From the NCBI GenBank assembly GCA_964384945.1, contig CAYLMK010000013.1:115323-179322 (forward strand): a DNA stretch of 64,000 bases, given 5' to 3'. The stretch is from S015-6 sp964384945. Its GTDB lineage: Bacteria; Desulfobacterota; DSWW01. This document shows positions 9,213 through 18,361 of this stretch, one piece after another. A program made the position numbers and the translations under genes. The notes under the pieces are model-generated. The model did no database searches. It was given only the letters and a program-made list of their open reading frames with translations, and was not told where the DNA came from. Every line of letters begins with the position of its first letter. The stretch's first letter is position 1.

Positions 9213-10067
9213 TTGGGCTTTCTGGATCTTCTTAGAGCAAGAGACTACGTGAAACTGCAGTTTAAGGGTTACCGGTTCGAGATATTCTACCGACCCGGTG
9301 AATGGATGGACCCGAGCGGCCTTGTGGAGATTCAAAAGAGGATCGTTGCCATCACTTTGAAATCCTGTGGGAGACATCCTCAGTCCGGATTCTACGTGGA
9401 TACGGGTCTCATGAAGGACAAGATAATAACTATCTGCTCCCAGCGGGGCGAGGACTGTGCTTTTGGCGTAATGGTGAATATCGGGAAATACAAAAATCGA
9501 TACATTGTACACTTTGGCCCTTACTATTCCGCGGAAAAGAATCGAGGGCTGATGACACTGACATTCTTGTTTGGTGGACACCATTTTCTTTTTAGAAACA
9601 AGACGATGAATGTATATTTTACAACCATCACGCACGTCCCCAGGGTTTTCGGAATTCTGGTTCAGTGTTTTTCCCATGTGTATCCGAATCAGATTCCGGA
9701 TGCATCGCCATCGTTGGCCCATCTGCATATCCGTGACAAGCTCATGAATTCGTACGTAAGGGAAATCGAGCCTGAGTATGTATATACGCCCGATAAGGAT
9801 TTCATCCTGAGAGGCTTCCGCCTGCAGAAGGATGGAAGTATCATTCCATATCCACATACGGCCGCGACAATTCCAAAGCACAGATCGCAGTTATACAACG
9901 AGCGCTGCCTCGCCATGATTGACTATGAGCGAGGTGACGCAATGATACAGGTCGGTGAGGCGGGCGTGCGGAACTACTTTACCGGTTTTGGCAGGAACTT
10001 CCTTCGAGCATTGCGGAAGGGACACGAGCAAACCTCACAATTGATCTCTCACGGACGGGGCGCTTGA
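9213..10067 (+). CDS. Unrecognised protein of the radical SAM cluster (possible GNAT fold)
   Basis: A 284-residue soluble protein that I do not recognise. The frame opens with an ATG at 9147, but that codon lies between the -10 box and the expected transcript start; a TTG at 9213 has AGGAG seven bases upstream and is taken as the start. Around residues 95-165 the protein has alternating strands followed by YYSAEKNRG and a hydrophobic stretch, loosely like the acetyl-CoA-binding motif of GNAT acyltransferases, but this is a weak guess. The C-terminal 60 residues are basic. It is the first gene of the second CRP-controlled unit and precedes a radical SAM gene by 55 bp. Confidence 0.6.
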   Translation: MGFLDLLRARDYVKLQFKGYRFEIFYRPGEWMDPSGLVEIQKRIVAITLKSCGRHPQSGFYVDTGLMKDKIITICSQRGEDCAFGVMVNIGKYKNRYIVHFGPYYSAEKNRGLMTLTFLFGGHHFLFRNKTMNVYFTTITHVPRVFGILVQCFSHVYPNQIPDASPSLAHLHIRDKLMNSYVREIEPEYVYTPDKDFILRGFRLQKDGSIIPYPHTAATIPKHRSQLYNERCLAMIDYERGDAMIQVGEAGVRNYFTGFGRNFLRALRKGHEQTSQLISHGRGA

Positions 10068-10122
10068 GGCGAATTGACCTCGATCATTGATTGAACGGTC
10101 AGAAATCCGCAAGGGGACCTAT

Positions 10123-11511
10123 ATGGCCTGCAAACCGAAGGCAATCGAATGGTTAACAAAATCCGCATTGCGACCTGCGGATTTCTGGGAGGGCCTGCCC
10201 GGCAAAAAGGTCCGCTGCCATCTTTGCCCCAGACAATGCGTCATCTCTGCAGATGATGTGGGGTTTTGTAAAGCCCGTTACAACAAGGATGGAAACCTGA
10301 TGACGGCAATCTATGGAAAATCATTGGTGCCGTCCATAGAACCCATTGAAACAGAGGCTGTGTTTCATTTCTGGCCTGGAGCGAAGATCTTATCCGTAGG
10401 CAACCTGGGATGTAATCTCAGCTGTGCGTATTGTCAGAATTGGGAATCATCGGACATTGCCAACCTCTCCAGCGAGCATGTGAGGTACAATACACCTGAG
10501 GATATCATAGCCCTGGCGGAGACATTAGGGACCAGAATCATCTCATTTACCTACAATGACCCTGTTATATGGTTCGAACACGTCTACGAAACGGCAAGGC
10601 TGGCCAAGAGGAAAGCCTTAAAGACCTTGTTCAAGTCCGCCGCGTTCGTTTCGGAAGAGGTTGCCCGCCGACTCACGGATGTAATCGATATCTTTTCCAT
10701 TTCCCTGAAGACCATCGATCCGAAGTTCTTTTCCCATATCTCCAAAGGCACCCTGCCTCCTGTCCTCGAAGCCATAAGGATATTCCATCGAAGCCTCCGA
10801 CACTTGGAGATCAGCAACCTGGTGGTGACGGGGCTTACCGACAATCTCGAGAGCATACGCCGGCTGTGTAGATGGGTCAGAACCGAACTGTCAGAAGATG
10901 TTCCACTGCACTTTGTTCGTTTTCACCCTGCCTATAGATATACAGAAGTTACCCGAACCCCCATAGAGACCCTCGAGAAGGCTCGTAGGATCGCCAGGGA
11001 GGAGGGCCTTCGGTATGTCTATATCGGCAATACCTACCGAAGCGGAGATGCAGATATCACGTGTACACATTGCGGAAGGATTCTTGTCCAACGATATGGC
11101 CTTTACACCAAGATAGCGGGTCTGTCCGAGGATGGCAATTGTATCTATTGCAGGACACCGCAAAGCGTGGTCCTGCAGCCGCCCGGGGTCCCTTGCGAAG
11201 GACTGGGCGAATCGTTGATCGACAAAATCTCTGTGTGGAAGTGGGGTCCAGATGATATCCGCAACCTTCACTTACAGCTCCATAGCCGCAGGCAAGAGGA
11301 CACTCCTCTGATATGCGAACACATCGGTACCCAGGGTGACTTGATCGAGAGAGAGCAGATCGAGATACCAGGGGGGGCAGAGATCCGTTTCACAGTTGGT
11401 CAAGAGGCGGATGATGAGAAAGAAGTTCGAGTTCTGTATGCAGGGGCGGTTACATGTAGAATAGCCGGTTTGGAGGATCGGGCTCACTTCCCGTTAGAGG
11501 GGATAATCTGA
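10123..11511 (+). CDS. AmmeMemoRadiSam-type radical SAM enzyme (AmrS/PflA-like)
   Basis: A 462-residue radical SAM protein. An N-terminal cysteine set (C32, C35, C39, C49) is followed by the radical SAM CxxxCxxC motif at C97, C101 and C104, in the context GCNLSCAYCQNW typical of AmrS and PflA-like activases. A C-terminal CxxC pair (TCTHCG ... CIYC) also fits AmrS. About 110 extra residues follow, which is longer than the usual AmrS. The usual partners (MEMO1 and AMMECR1 proteins) are not in the window. The ATG at 10123 is preceded by AAGGGGA; an upstream frame extension to 10087 is less likely. It probably generates a 5'-deoxyadenosyl radical for an unknown step of the cluster. Confidence 0.85.
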   Translation: MACKPKAIEWLTKSALRPADFWEGLPGKKVRCHLCPRQCVISADDVGFCKARYNKDGNLMTAIYGKSLVPSIEPIETEAVFHFWPGAKILSVGNLGCNLSCAYCQNWESSDIANLSSEHVRYNTPEDIIALAETLGTRIISFTYNDPVIWFEHVYETARLAKRKALKTLFKSAAFVSEEVARRLTDVIDIFSISLKTIDPKFFSHISKGTLPPVLEAIRIFHRSLRHLEISNLVVTGLTDNLESIRRLCRWVRTELSEDVPLHFVRFHPAYRYTEVTRTPIETLEKARRIAREEGLRYVYIGNTYRSGDADITCTHCGRILVQRYGLYTKIAGLSEDGNCIYCRTPQSVVLQPPGVPCEGLGESLIDKISVWKWGPDDIRNLHLQLHSRRQEDTPLICEHIGTQGDLIEREQIEIPGGAEIRFTVGQEADDEKEVRVLYAGAVTCRIAGLEDRAHFPLEGII

Positions 11512-11637
11512 CGGGAATTCATGCCAGGTCCGGCAACCCGTCAGAAGTGGGCGGACAGTCGCTGTTCATTTCCTGGACATGTCCTTTACGTATAGAACGA
11601 CCGTTTCCTCCGGGCCCTCTGTACTTGGGACAAACGC

Positions 11638-12948
11638 GTGGGAAGATATCAAGTCTACCTGAGCAGTGCTCACTTGGCCTGCAAACCGAATAAACTGCTC
11701 ACATATAAACTCCACCGGTATCTCACCGCAAACATGCATGAGCTGACCGCCGATGTCTCACAAGCCGACTTCGTTATTCTGAATACCTGCGGTTTCACGC
11801 AGGAAGCAGAAGGCCGTGCCCTTATGCTTCTCAAGGGATACCTCAGGAAAGGCAAGAGGGACGTGCGAATCATTTCCGTTGGATGTCTGAATCGAATTGC
11901 ACCGGAAGTCTTGGAGAGGGAACTGGAAGACGGGGTTGTCGTATTGAAAAGGGAAAGCGATCTGGACCGATTTTTTAAGAACAGGATCGCCTACGATGAC
12001 ATGCGAGAGGAATACATAGAGGATGACAATGTCAGGGGGGTAAACGCGGAATTGTATGATCGGAGTGTTGGTCTGTACTACTACCTTCAGAGCGCCGTAA
12101 AGAGAACGTACCCTCTATTGAAGAGATCGCTCTATCTTGAAAGGCTGTTCAACGAGATAGACCAGACCAACAAATCCTTTGTCCAAATAGGGACCGGGTG
12201 TGTCGGAAACTGTTCCTATTGCATCATCAAGAAGGCAAGAGGAAGCCCGGTCTCTCGTGATGTGAGAGACATCCTGGAAGACATAAGGCGCGTCTATACC
12301 CCCGACAAATCAGTTTACCTGGTCGCAGATGACTGCGGGAGTTATGGTTGCGATATTGGGGTGAGCCTTCCTTTTCTGTTGCGCAAGATCCATGAGGCCT
12401 ATCCGGATTTGACAATCGATCTCAATTACGTGAATCCGGTCTGGCTGGAGAGGCAGGAGGAAGAATTCCTGACAATCTTCGAGCAAATCCGTATCGGTTC
12501 CGTGAACATTTCCCTCCAGAGCGGTTCGAATCGGATTATCAAGAGAATGAATCGACAGTACGATGTTAAACGAATTCGAAGTATCGTTGAGAGACTGAAA
12601 AAGTCGTCTCCCTCCACGCATATTTGGACCCATTGTATCGTGGGGTTCCCCGGTGAAACCTGGCTGGATTTCCTGAAGACTGTCCGGCTCGTTCATAGGC
12701 TTCATTTTGCTTATAGCTTTGGATATTCAGATAGAACTGGGACGGACAGTTCGCGGATGAAAGGAAAGAAGGCTAAGGCCACGATCTTCGTAAGGAAGTC
12801 ATTGATTCGTTCCTATGCCATTGGCGTGGTGTTCGTTCGTGGAGCAGGTGATTTGATCAAGACGACCTTGTCTCGGGCGCCGCAAGGAAAGTCACTGCGG
12901 AACAGTATTCCGCAATGCAATGCGCAGCTTGAAGAAGACGTTACATAA
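11638..12948 (+). CDS. Methylthiotransferase-like radical SAM enzyme (MiaB/RimO-type)
   Basis: A 436-residue protein with the layout of methylthiotransferases. The N-terminal UPF0004-type domain has its three cluster-binding cysteines (C15, C51 in NTCGF, C83 in GCLNR), and the radical SAM motif follows at C188, C192 and C195. Such enzymes use one Fe-S cluster to make a radical and a second to supply sulfur, inserting a thiol or methylthio group into tRNA or protein. The C-terminal TRAM RNA-binding domain is not apparent, so the substrate may not be tRNA. The start is a GTG at 11638 without a strong ribosome binding site; 126 bp separate it from the previous gene. Its 3' end is close to the next gene's start. 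Confidence 0.8.
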   Translation: MGRYQVYLSSAHLACKPNKLLTYKLHRYLTANMHELTADVSQADFVILNTCGFTQEAEGRALMLLKGYLRKGKRDVRIISVGCLNRIAPEVLERELEDGVVVLKRESDLDRFFKNRIAYDDMREEYIEDDNVRGVNAELYDRSVGLYYYLQSAVKRTYPLLKRSLYLERLFNEIDQTNKSFVQIGTGCVGNCSYCIIKKARGSPVSRDVRDILEDIRRVYTPDKSVYLVADDCGSYGCDIGVSLPFLLRKIHEAYPDLTIDLNYVNPVWLERQEEEFLTIFEQIRIGSVNISLQSGSNRIIKRMNRQYDVKRIRSIVERLKKSSPSTHIWTHCIVGFPGETWLDFLKTVRLVHRLHFAYSFGYSDRTGTDSSRMKGKKAKATIFVRKSLIRSYAIGVVFVRGAGDLIKTTLSRAPQGKSLRNSIPQCNAQLEEDVT

Positions 12949-12967
12949 GGGGAGGAGGAGAGCAGTC

Positions 12968-14323
12968 ATGCTGAAGAAACTGCTGTTAATCAAACCGGTG
13001 CAAAGAGAATCATGCGTCTGCGAATCATTCACACAACGTGTAGCTTGGATTCCGCTCAACCTAGCCTATATCGCCGCGTTGACTCCTCCAGATTGGGAAA
13101 TCAAGATTTTAGATGAAAGCATTGAAGACTTCCGTTTCGAGGAGGCTGACTTGGTGGGCTTCACGGCTTGCACACAAAATGCCCCTAGGGCATATGAATT
13201 GGCTCACGTCTTTGCGGAAGGAGGAATCACCACGGTCATGGGAGGCGTGCACGCCTCCATGTTGCCGAATGAGGCGGCCAAGTACGTTGACACGGTGGTT
13301 GTAGGGGAAGCCGAATCCATATGGAAAACCATAATAAGTGATTTTGAAGCCGGGACCCTACAAAGGACCTATGTAGGAGAAAGGACTTCTCTTCAGAACT
13401 TGGTGTTACCAAGAAGAGATCTCTTTGCCTACAAGTATCCGATTCGAGGGACCATACAATCAGCAAGGGGTTGCCCTGAGCACTGCGATTTTTGTTCTGT
13501 GAGTGTATTCAATGGAGGGACCTATCGGCAGCGACCTGTGAATGAGGTGCTAGACGAGCTCGAACAGATCGATACCAAATTGATCTTCTTTTGCGATGAT
13601 AACATACTCGGTTTCGGAAAGAGGGCTGACGAGAGGGCCGTTCAGTTATTCAAAGGAATCATCGATCGCGGATTACGAATCAAGTGGTACAGCGCTACAA
13701 CCATCAACTTCATCGAAAACCCGGAAGTACTCAAATATGCAAAAAAGAGCGGTTGTTTCAACCTCTTCATTGGTTTCGAGTCCCTGGACGAGACATCGCT
13801 GAGAAACATGGGCAAGTTTCCAAACCTCAGAGCAGGTGCACAGAACTATCGGGAAATCATTAAGAGATTTCACGATCACGGAATCGGGATTATAGGAGGA
13901 TTCATTGTCGGTTTAGACAATGACACAAAGGATGTTTTTCCGAGAGTTACCGAATTCATCTTGTCGTCGAAAATAGACGCGGCCCAGGTAAGCATATTGA
14001 CCCCTCTGCCGGGTACAGATGTTTTTCGGCGATTGGCAAGGGAAAAAAGACTCCTGTATACGAATTTCCCCAAGGATTGGGAGCGGTACGACAATCTAGG
14101 AAATGTCCTGTATCAGCCTAAACTGATGACGCGTGATGAACTGCAGGAGGGGTTGATGGAGGTGTACAGAACGACCACGGGGAAAGTGAAGAATGTAGCA
14201 AGAGCGTTGGGAGTGCTTCGGAGCACGAGGAGTTTTTATGCAACCGGAGCGGCCTACGTATGGAACGATATGTTGGCACCCTATGGGAGGAATAGGGATC
14301 TTGCCAATGGTCCACATCCATGA
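12968..14323 (+). CDS. B12-binding-type radical SAM enzyme
   Basis: A 451-residue class B radical SAM protein. The N-terminal Rossmann-like domain (about residues 1-135) carries the GGVHAS sequence seen in cobalamin-binding radical SAM enzymes, and the CxxxCxxC motif follows at C169, C173 and C176. The canonical DxHxxG cobalamin motif is absent, as in many members of this class, so cobalamin binding is not certain. Relatives include HpnJ, BchE and C- or P-methyltransferases. The ATG at 12968 has a strong GGGGAGGAGG upstream; an in-frame start at 12920 would overlap the previous gene. The stop overlaps the next gene's start by four bases. Confidence 0.85.
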   Translation: MLKKLLLIKPVQRESCVCESFTQRVAWIPLNLAYIAALTPPDWEIKILDESIEDFRFEEADLVGFTACTQNAPRAYELAHVFAEGGITTVMGGVHASMLPNEAAKYVDTVVVGEAESIWKTIISDFEAGTLQRTYVGERTSLQNLVLPRRDLFAYKYPIRGTIQSARGCPEHCDFCSVSVFNGGTYRQRPVNEVLDELEQIDTKLIFFCDDNILGFGKRADERAVQLFKGIIDRGLRIKWYSATTINFIENPEVLKYAKKSGCFNLFIGFESLDETSLRNMGKFPNLRAGAQNYREIIKRFHDHGIGIIGGFIVGLDNDTKDVFPRVTEFILSSKIDAAQVSILTPLPGTDVFRRLAREKRLLYTNFPKDWERYDNLGNVLYQPKLMTRDELQEGLMEVYRTTTGKVKNVARALGVLRSTRSFYATGAAYVWNDMLAPYGRNRDLANGPHP

Positions 14324-15171
14324 AGGAAATGTTTTCAGAAATCCAGGATATCTTGAGGTGTCCCTACACAGGTGCGAATTTACGATTCGATGAATCCGTC
14401 CAAAGCTTCTTAAGCACAAACGGGGATTGTTATCCTGTTGTGGACGGAATCGTTGACTTCCTACGAAAAGGCCCCAAGGACTGTTTGTCAGAGAAGGTTC
14501 GAGACGCCTACGATTCATTGGCGTCAGACTATGACAAATTTGCCACGAGTCAGACTCTTGCCACGAAGATATACAATCGAATATTCAGAGGTTTTGCGAG
14601 TGATTCATTCGCCTATGACGTGGCGGAGCGGATCCCGGAGGATTTTGGAGGTGTTCTTGTCGACTGTCCGGCGGGCACGGGTGTCTTCACATCCAGGAAA
14701 TACAGCAAAATTCCACAGGCAACGATCTTCGTCCTTGACTGTTCTCTGAATATGTTATTGGAGGCCAAGAAAAAATATGAAACAAAAAAGATCAAAAATG
14801 TGGTTTACATATTGGCAGACATGAAGAATATGCCCATTGCCGGCAATTCGGTGGACGTTCTTCTTTCCATGAGCGGTTTTCATGCAATGGCTGAGAAGGA
14901 CACAGCTCTCCTTGAAGTTGGCAGAGTGCTGAAGCCGGGCGGAAAATTTTCGGGATGTTTTTATGTGCGGGGAAAGCGAAAACTCACTGACTTGTTCGTT
15001 TCTTGTTACCATCAACCCAAAGGCTGGTTCGTCCCGCCTTTCTATTTTGAACAGGATGTTATTCAGAAGTTTTCCCTATACTTTGACCTGAAGCGCTTGT
15101 TTTTTCTCAAATCGTTTGTCGTATTTGAGGCCTACAAAGCAACGGGTGGCGGGTCGGGGTGGAGTTCCTAG
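14320..15171 (+). CDS. Class I SAM-dependent methyltransferase with Trm112-like N-terminus
   Basis: A 283-residue protein. Residues 1-50 resemble the small Trm112/zinc-ribbon-like domain (CPYTG, then YPVVDGIVDFL) found before some methyltransferase domains. The SAM-binding motif I reads VDCPAGTG near residues 108-115, and a late LKPGG motif follows. It overlaps the previous radical SAM gene by ATGA, so translation is coupled. The last ten residues (glycine/serine-rich) lie at the point where the sequence becomes GC-rich again, and the natural end may have been altered by a rearrangement there. It probably methylates the product or an intermediate of the cluster. Confidence 0.8.
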   Translation: MKEMFSEIQDILRCPYTGANLRFDESVQSFLSTNGDCYPVVDGIVDFLRKGPKDCLSEKVRDAYDSLASDYDKFATSQTLATKIYNRIFRGFASDSFAYDVAERIPEDFGGVLVDCPAGTGVFTSRKYSKIPQATIFVLDCSLNMLLEAKKKYETKKIKNVVYILADMKNMPIAGNSVDVLLSMSGFHAMAEKDTALLEVGRVLKPGGKFSGCFYVRGKRKLTDLFVSCYHQPKGWFVPPFYFEQDVIQKFSLYFDLKRLFFLKSFVVFEAYKATGGGSGWSS

Positions 15172-15624
15172 ACCCGGCCGACCCCGAGGAGGGTTGCCGG
15201 ACCGAGAGCCGCGGACAATTTCCGCTGGACAGCCTCCGGGCAGACGTGAGCAAAGAGACCAAGGGCGGGAAGTATCAATCGCTTGCCCTGGCCAGTACGT
15301 GCCGTGAGCCCGACATCCCGATGTGTGATGCGATTCCGCTGGAGCCGGCGATGCGCGCCATGGTGGCGGACAGGATCACGGCCGGGTTCGGCCAAATGGG
15401 AGAGGTCTTCGTAAGCGTTGACTCGGAGGGCGAGGCGCAGAGGGAATTCCACCGGGGAACGTGCCTTCCCCACGATTGGAACCAGGCTTTGAAGTGCGCT
15501 TGCGCTCTCCGGTAGCACGGGCCGGAGACGATAGCGGCCTGAGCGGGCGCACAGGCCAAGACAGCCGGTGCTGAGCAGGCCGGTGTGGAGAGTGGGCGGG
15601 CAAAGAAAGGCTCAGGAGGCTGGA
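15172..15624. other. Intergenic, boundary of the less GC-rich block
   Basis: Base composition shifts back to GC-rich at about 15140-15180. Open frames exist on both strands but none resembles a known family. No promoter, terminator or RNA was recognised. AGGAGG near 15614 belongs to the next gene. Confidence 0.5.
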
Positions 15625-16290
15625 ATGTTCAGCTATGTGTTCATGCAGATCCTGGAGGGTCGGCCTCGTTCCTTCGACCGGCGGATGGACAAGGCAAGCC
15701 ACGGAAGGGTCAAGGCGATCAAGGCAGCCGTGGTTGAGGCGGTCCCGCCGAACGCAAGGGTGCTGGAGATTGGTTGCGGTACTGGTGAACTTGCCTCCAT
15801 GCTGATCGACCGCGGGGCTGTTGTGGACGCCTTTGACGCAAGTCCGGGCATGGTAGAGGTTGTACGCGAAAGGATCTCGGAAGAGGTCCTCGGGCAGAAA
15901 CTGACTGTGCGGCAAATGGGTGTTGACGGAATGGACAGCCTGCCCTCGGCCCACTACGATGCCGTGGTCTCCACGCTGGTCTTCAGCGAACTGAGTGCCG
16001 ATGAAAGGGCCTATGCCCTCAAACACTCGGCCCGAATTCTGAAGCCGGGGGGACTCGTTGTGATCGCTGACGAGGTTCTGCCGCGCAGGGCGACCTCAAG
16101 GATCCTCCAGTGGGCCGTCAGGATTCCGTTTCTCGCCGTGACCTATCTCGCCCCCAGGGCCTCGACGCGTCCGATAGCGGATCTCGCTCGAAAGATGGCC
16201 GAAGCAGGGTTTCGCATCGAGAAAGAGGAGCGGAGCCACGGGGACGCCTTTGCGCTGGTCAAGGCTGTTCTTCCGAGGGGTGAGGCATGA
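15625..16290 (+). CDS. Corrinoid-protein-associated methyltransferase (CpaM-like)
   Basis: A 221-residue class I methyltransferase of the UbiE type, with SAM motif I EIGCGTG at residues 48-54, an acidic motif VDAFDAS and a late LKPGG motif. The ATG at 15625 follows AGGAGG at ideal spacing. The stop overlaps the start of the HgcAB-like gene by ATGA. Methyltransferases of this kind are known next to corrinoid iron-sulfur protein genes and are called CpaM; methyl transfer involving the neighbouring corrinoid protein is inferred from the context. Confidence 0.8.
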   Translation: MFSYVFMQILEGRPRSFDRRMDKASHGRVKAIKAAVVEAVPPNARVLEIGCGTGELASMLIDRGAVVDAFDASPGMVEVVRERISEEVLGQKLTVRQMGVDGMDSLPSAHYDAVVSTLVFSELSADERAYALKHSARILKPGGLVVIADEVLPRRATSRILQWAVRIPFLAVTYLAPRASTRPIADLARKMAEAGFRIEKEERSHGDAFALVKAVLPRGEA

Positions 16291-17366
16291 ATCCTTTCAA
16301 GTTTCTTTGGGGCATGCTTGTCAGGCTCTTTCCCTGCCCGACGCCGGTGGGCCTCGTTCGTATCGGGAACCCGGGCCGGGACAGTCCTGTGCTGGTCACC
16401 TGCAACTTCTACATCACCGTGAGAAGACTGATGCGGCGGCTGCGAGGGCTGGATCTCTGGCTGCTCGTGGCCGACTCCAAAGGGGTCAACGTGTGGTGTG
16501 CGGCAGGTGCCGAGGAGTTCAACACCCACTCGGTGGTTGCGGCAGTCAAGACGAGCGGCATCGCCGGGCGTGTCGATCACCGCAGGCTGACCCTTCCGCC
16601 CCTTGGGGCCCCTGGGATTCGGGCCAGGGAGGTGGAGGCAGAGACCGGCTGGTCCGTGCGTTGGGGGCCGGTTCGGGAAAGTGACATCCCCCGCTATGTC
16701 AAAGAGGGCGAGCGGCGCGACGAGAAGATGAAGCGGGTCCGGTACGACTGGCGGGAGAGGCTGGACACAGGCCTGGGCAGCCTGTTCCCCTTCTTCTTCC
16801 TTGGCGGAATCGGGGTCGCCATCTTCGGACGACACTTTCTGCTCGATTACATTGTGGCGGGCGCCCTGGCCTTTGTGTTCTTCATGCTTTCCTGCCCCTA
16901 CTTGCCGGGCAAGACAGGGCTGGCCAAGGTGATCTTCGTGAACACTATCCTGGGGGTCGTGCTTGTCGTCACGGAACTGCTCGATATCCCGGTACCCTTT
17001 CCCCTGCGTTCCGACCTGATCATCACGATGGTCCTGATTGCCGTCTACGGCGCGGAACTGGGAGGGCTCACATCGACCTTGCCCAGTGACTCCTCGGCCC
17101 TCCTGGCTCGGCTGGGCATCAGGGCGATTGGAAACGTGGAACTGGCCGGGACGATCCACACCGAGCTTCTCAACGGGTTTCGGGTGCTTACCTACTCCCC
17201 GGAGAATTGTGTGGCTTGTCTTTGCTGTGTCGAACTCTGCCCCCAGGGAGTGTGGGAGTTCGGGAAGGAGAAGAAGGCGGTCCTCGCCCGCAAGGAGGAC
17301 TGCACGGCCTGCAGGGCATGCATCGTTCAGTGCAGGGGCGATGCGATCCGGGCCGAACCTACCTAG
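16287..17366 (+). CDS. HgcA-HgcB-like fusion protein (corrinoid domain, membrane domain, ferredoxin)
   Basis: A 359-residue protein. The N-terminal half resembles the corrinoid-binding domain of HgcA and carries its signature as NVWCAAG at 68-74, with C71 in the place of the cobalt-ligating cysteine. The canonical lysine after AAG is alanine here. Four hydrophobic helices follow (about 164-180, 186-203, 212-232, 243-262). The C-terminus is a two-cluster ferredoxin like HgcB: C308, C311, C314, C318 and C339, C342, C345, C349. HgcA and HgcB together methylate mercury, but this fused form lacks the C-terminal cysteine pair of HgcB, so mercury methylation is doubtful. It more likely moves methyl groups between a corrinoid at the membrane and an unknown acceptor. 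Confidence 0.85.
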   Translation: MNPFKFLWGMLVRLFPCPTPVGLVRIGNPGRDSPVLVTCNFYITVRRLMRRLRGLDLWLLVADSKGVNVWCAAGAEEFNTHSVVAAVKTSGIAGRVDHRRLTLPPLGAPGIRAREVEAETGWSVRWGPVRESDIPRYVKEGERRDEKMKRVRYDWRERLDTGLGSLFPFFFLGGIGVAIFGRHFLLDYIVAGALAFVFFMLSCPYLPGKTGLAKVIFVNTILGVVLVVTELLDIPVPFPLRSDLIITMVLIAVYGAELGGLTSTLPSDSSALLARLGIRAIGNVELAGTIHTELLNGFRVLTYSPENCVACLCCVELCPQGVWEFGKEKKAVLARKEDCTACRACIVQCRGDAIRAEPT

Positions 17367-18361
17367 AGCCCGTCCCAGGAGGCGCAGCCTTCAGAGAAAG
17401 ATAAGACGCTGCTTGCGGACGGTGTCCTTCCGACGAGCGCGCGTGACTCGGGCCGGTCCTTGCGATGCGGGGGCTGAGGGGAGGGTTCCGGAGGAGCCTG
17501 GGGCCGGGGTGACGGTCTGGATGAGGGGTCAAGAAAAGAGAGGGAGCGGGAACCCCTCTTGGATAGCCACAAGTACTTTATTGTCCATATTCGCTTGAGC
17601 GTGGACGTGGAGGGTCCCCTGATTGAGTTCGACCGAGAAGTGGGAGATCGCTCGGAGGTCATGAGCGAAGCGGGTCCTCTTTCTTTCGACCAGGGTTTCA
17701 ATCAGCTGGGAAGAACGGGGATCGGGCATCTCGGCAGCGTGAGCATGAGCAGGAAAATCGATGGAGAACCCCCTTTTCCATCATTTATCATGATCGCGGG
17801 AAAGCCCCTTGATTCCAGAGGCTTACCGGAAAGAGGCTCGACTCCGGGTGGCATGGGGTTTGCCGTCACCCCGTCGCACTCATCTTTGCCGGAGGCCGAG
17901 CGGACGGCAAAGTACGGTTCGGGCCACGGTCCTGGGATCTTTGCCCTCCTGGATTTCCGAACCAAGCAGGGGAGCCTCGATCAAGTATCGTGAAAACCGG
18001 GGCGTCAATAAACGTGCTCACGCTCACACCCTGCGGGCAGGGTCGTCCCGTTCATTCACGCCATTCCCCTGGACATCGTTCTCTCTCCCTTTGCCGCGAT
18101 CGCAGGCCTTTTCGGGGAGTGAGGCCCGGTCCCACCAGGCCCCTGCGCCGACTTCGACGACGAAGCTCAGCTCGTCCGCCGCGGCGAACCCGAGATACTT
18201 GAGGCCCGCCCGCAAACCCCCGAAGTCGGTTTCCAACGCGAAATGATTCGCATCGTTTACGTTTCAGACCCTGAGCCGGATACTGTCTTCGCAATTACGG
18301 CTCACGAATTACGAGGAAAACCATGGACCGGCTATCGCAGACGACGGCGAAGGAAAAGAAG
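17367..18361. other. Intergenic, about 1 kb without a convincing gene
   Basis: Several short frames exist on both strands, none longer than about 145 codons and none with recognisable motifs. No clear terminator follows the HgcAB-like gene. The stretch may be decayed sequence at the inner edge of the repeat-bounded segment. Confidence 0.45.

Noticed and set aside
15159..15515. 118-codon forward ORF after the methyltransferase gene
   Set aside because: No motif, no ribosome binding site and conflicting open frames on the other strand; kept as intergenic.
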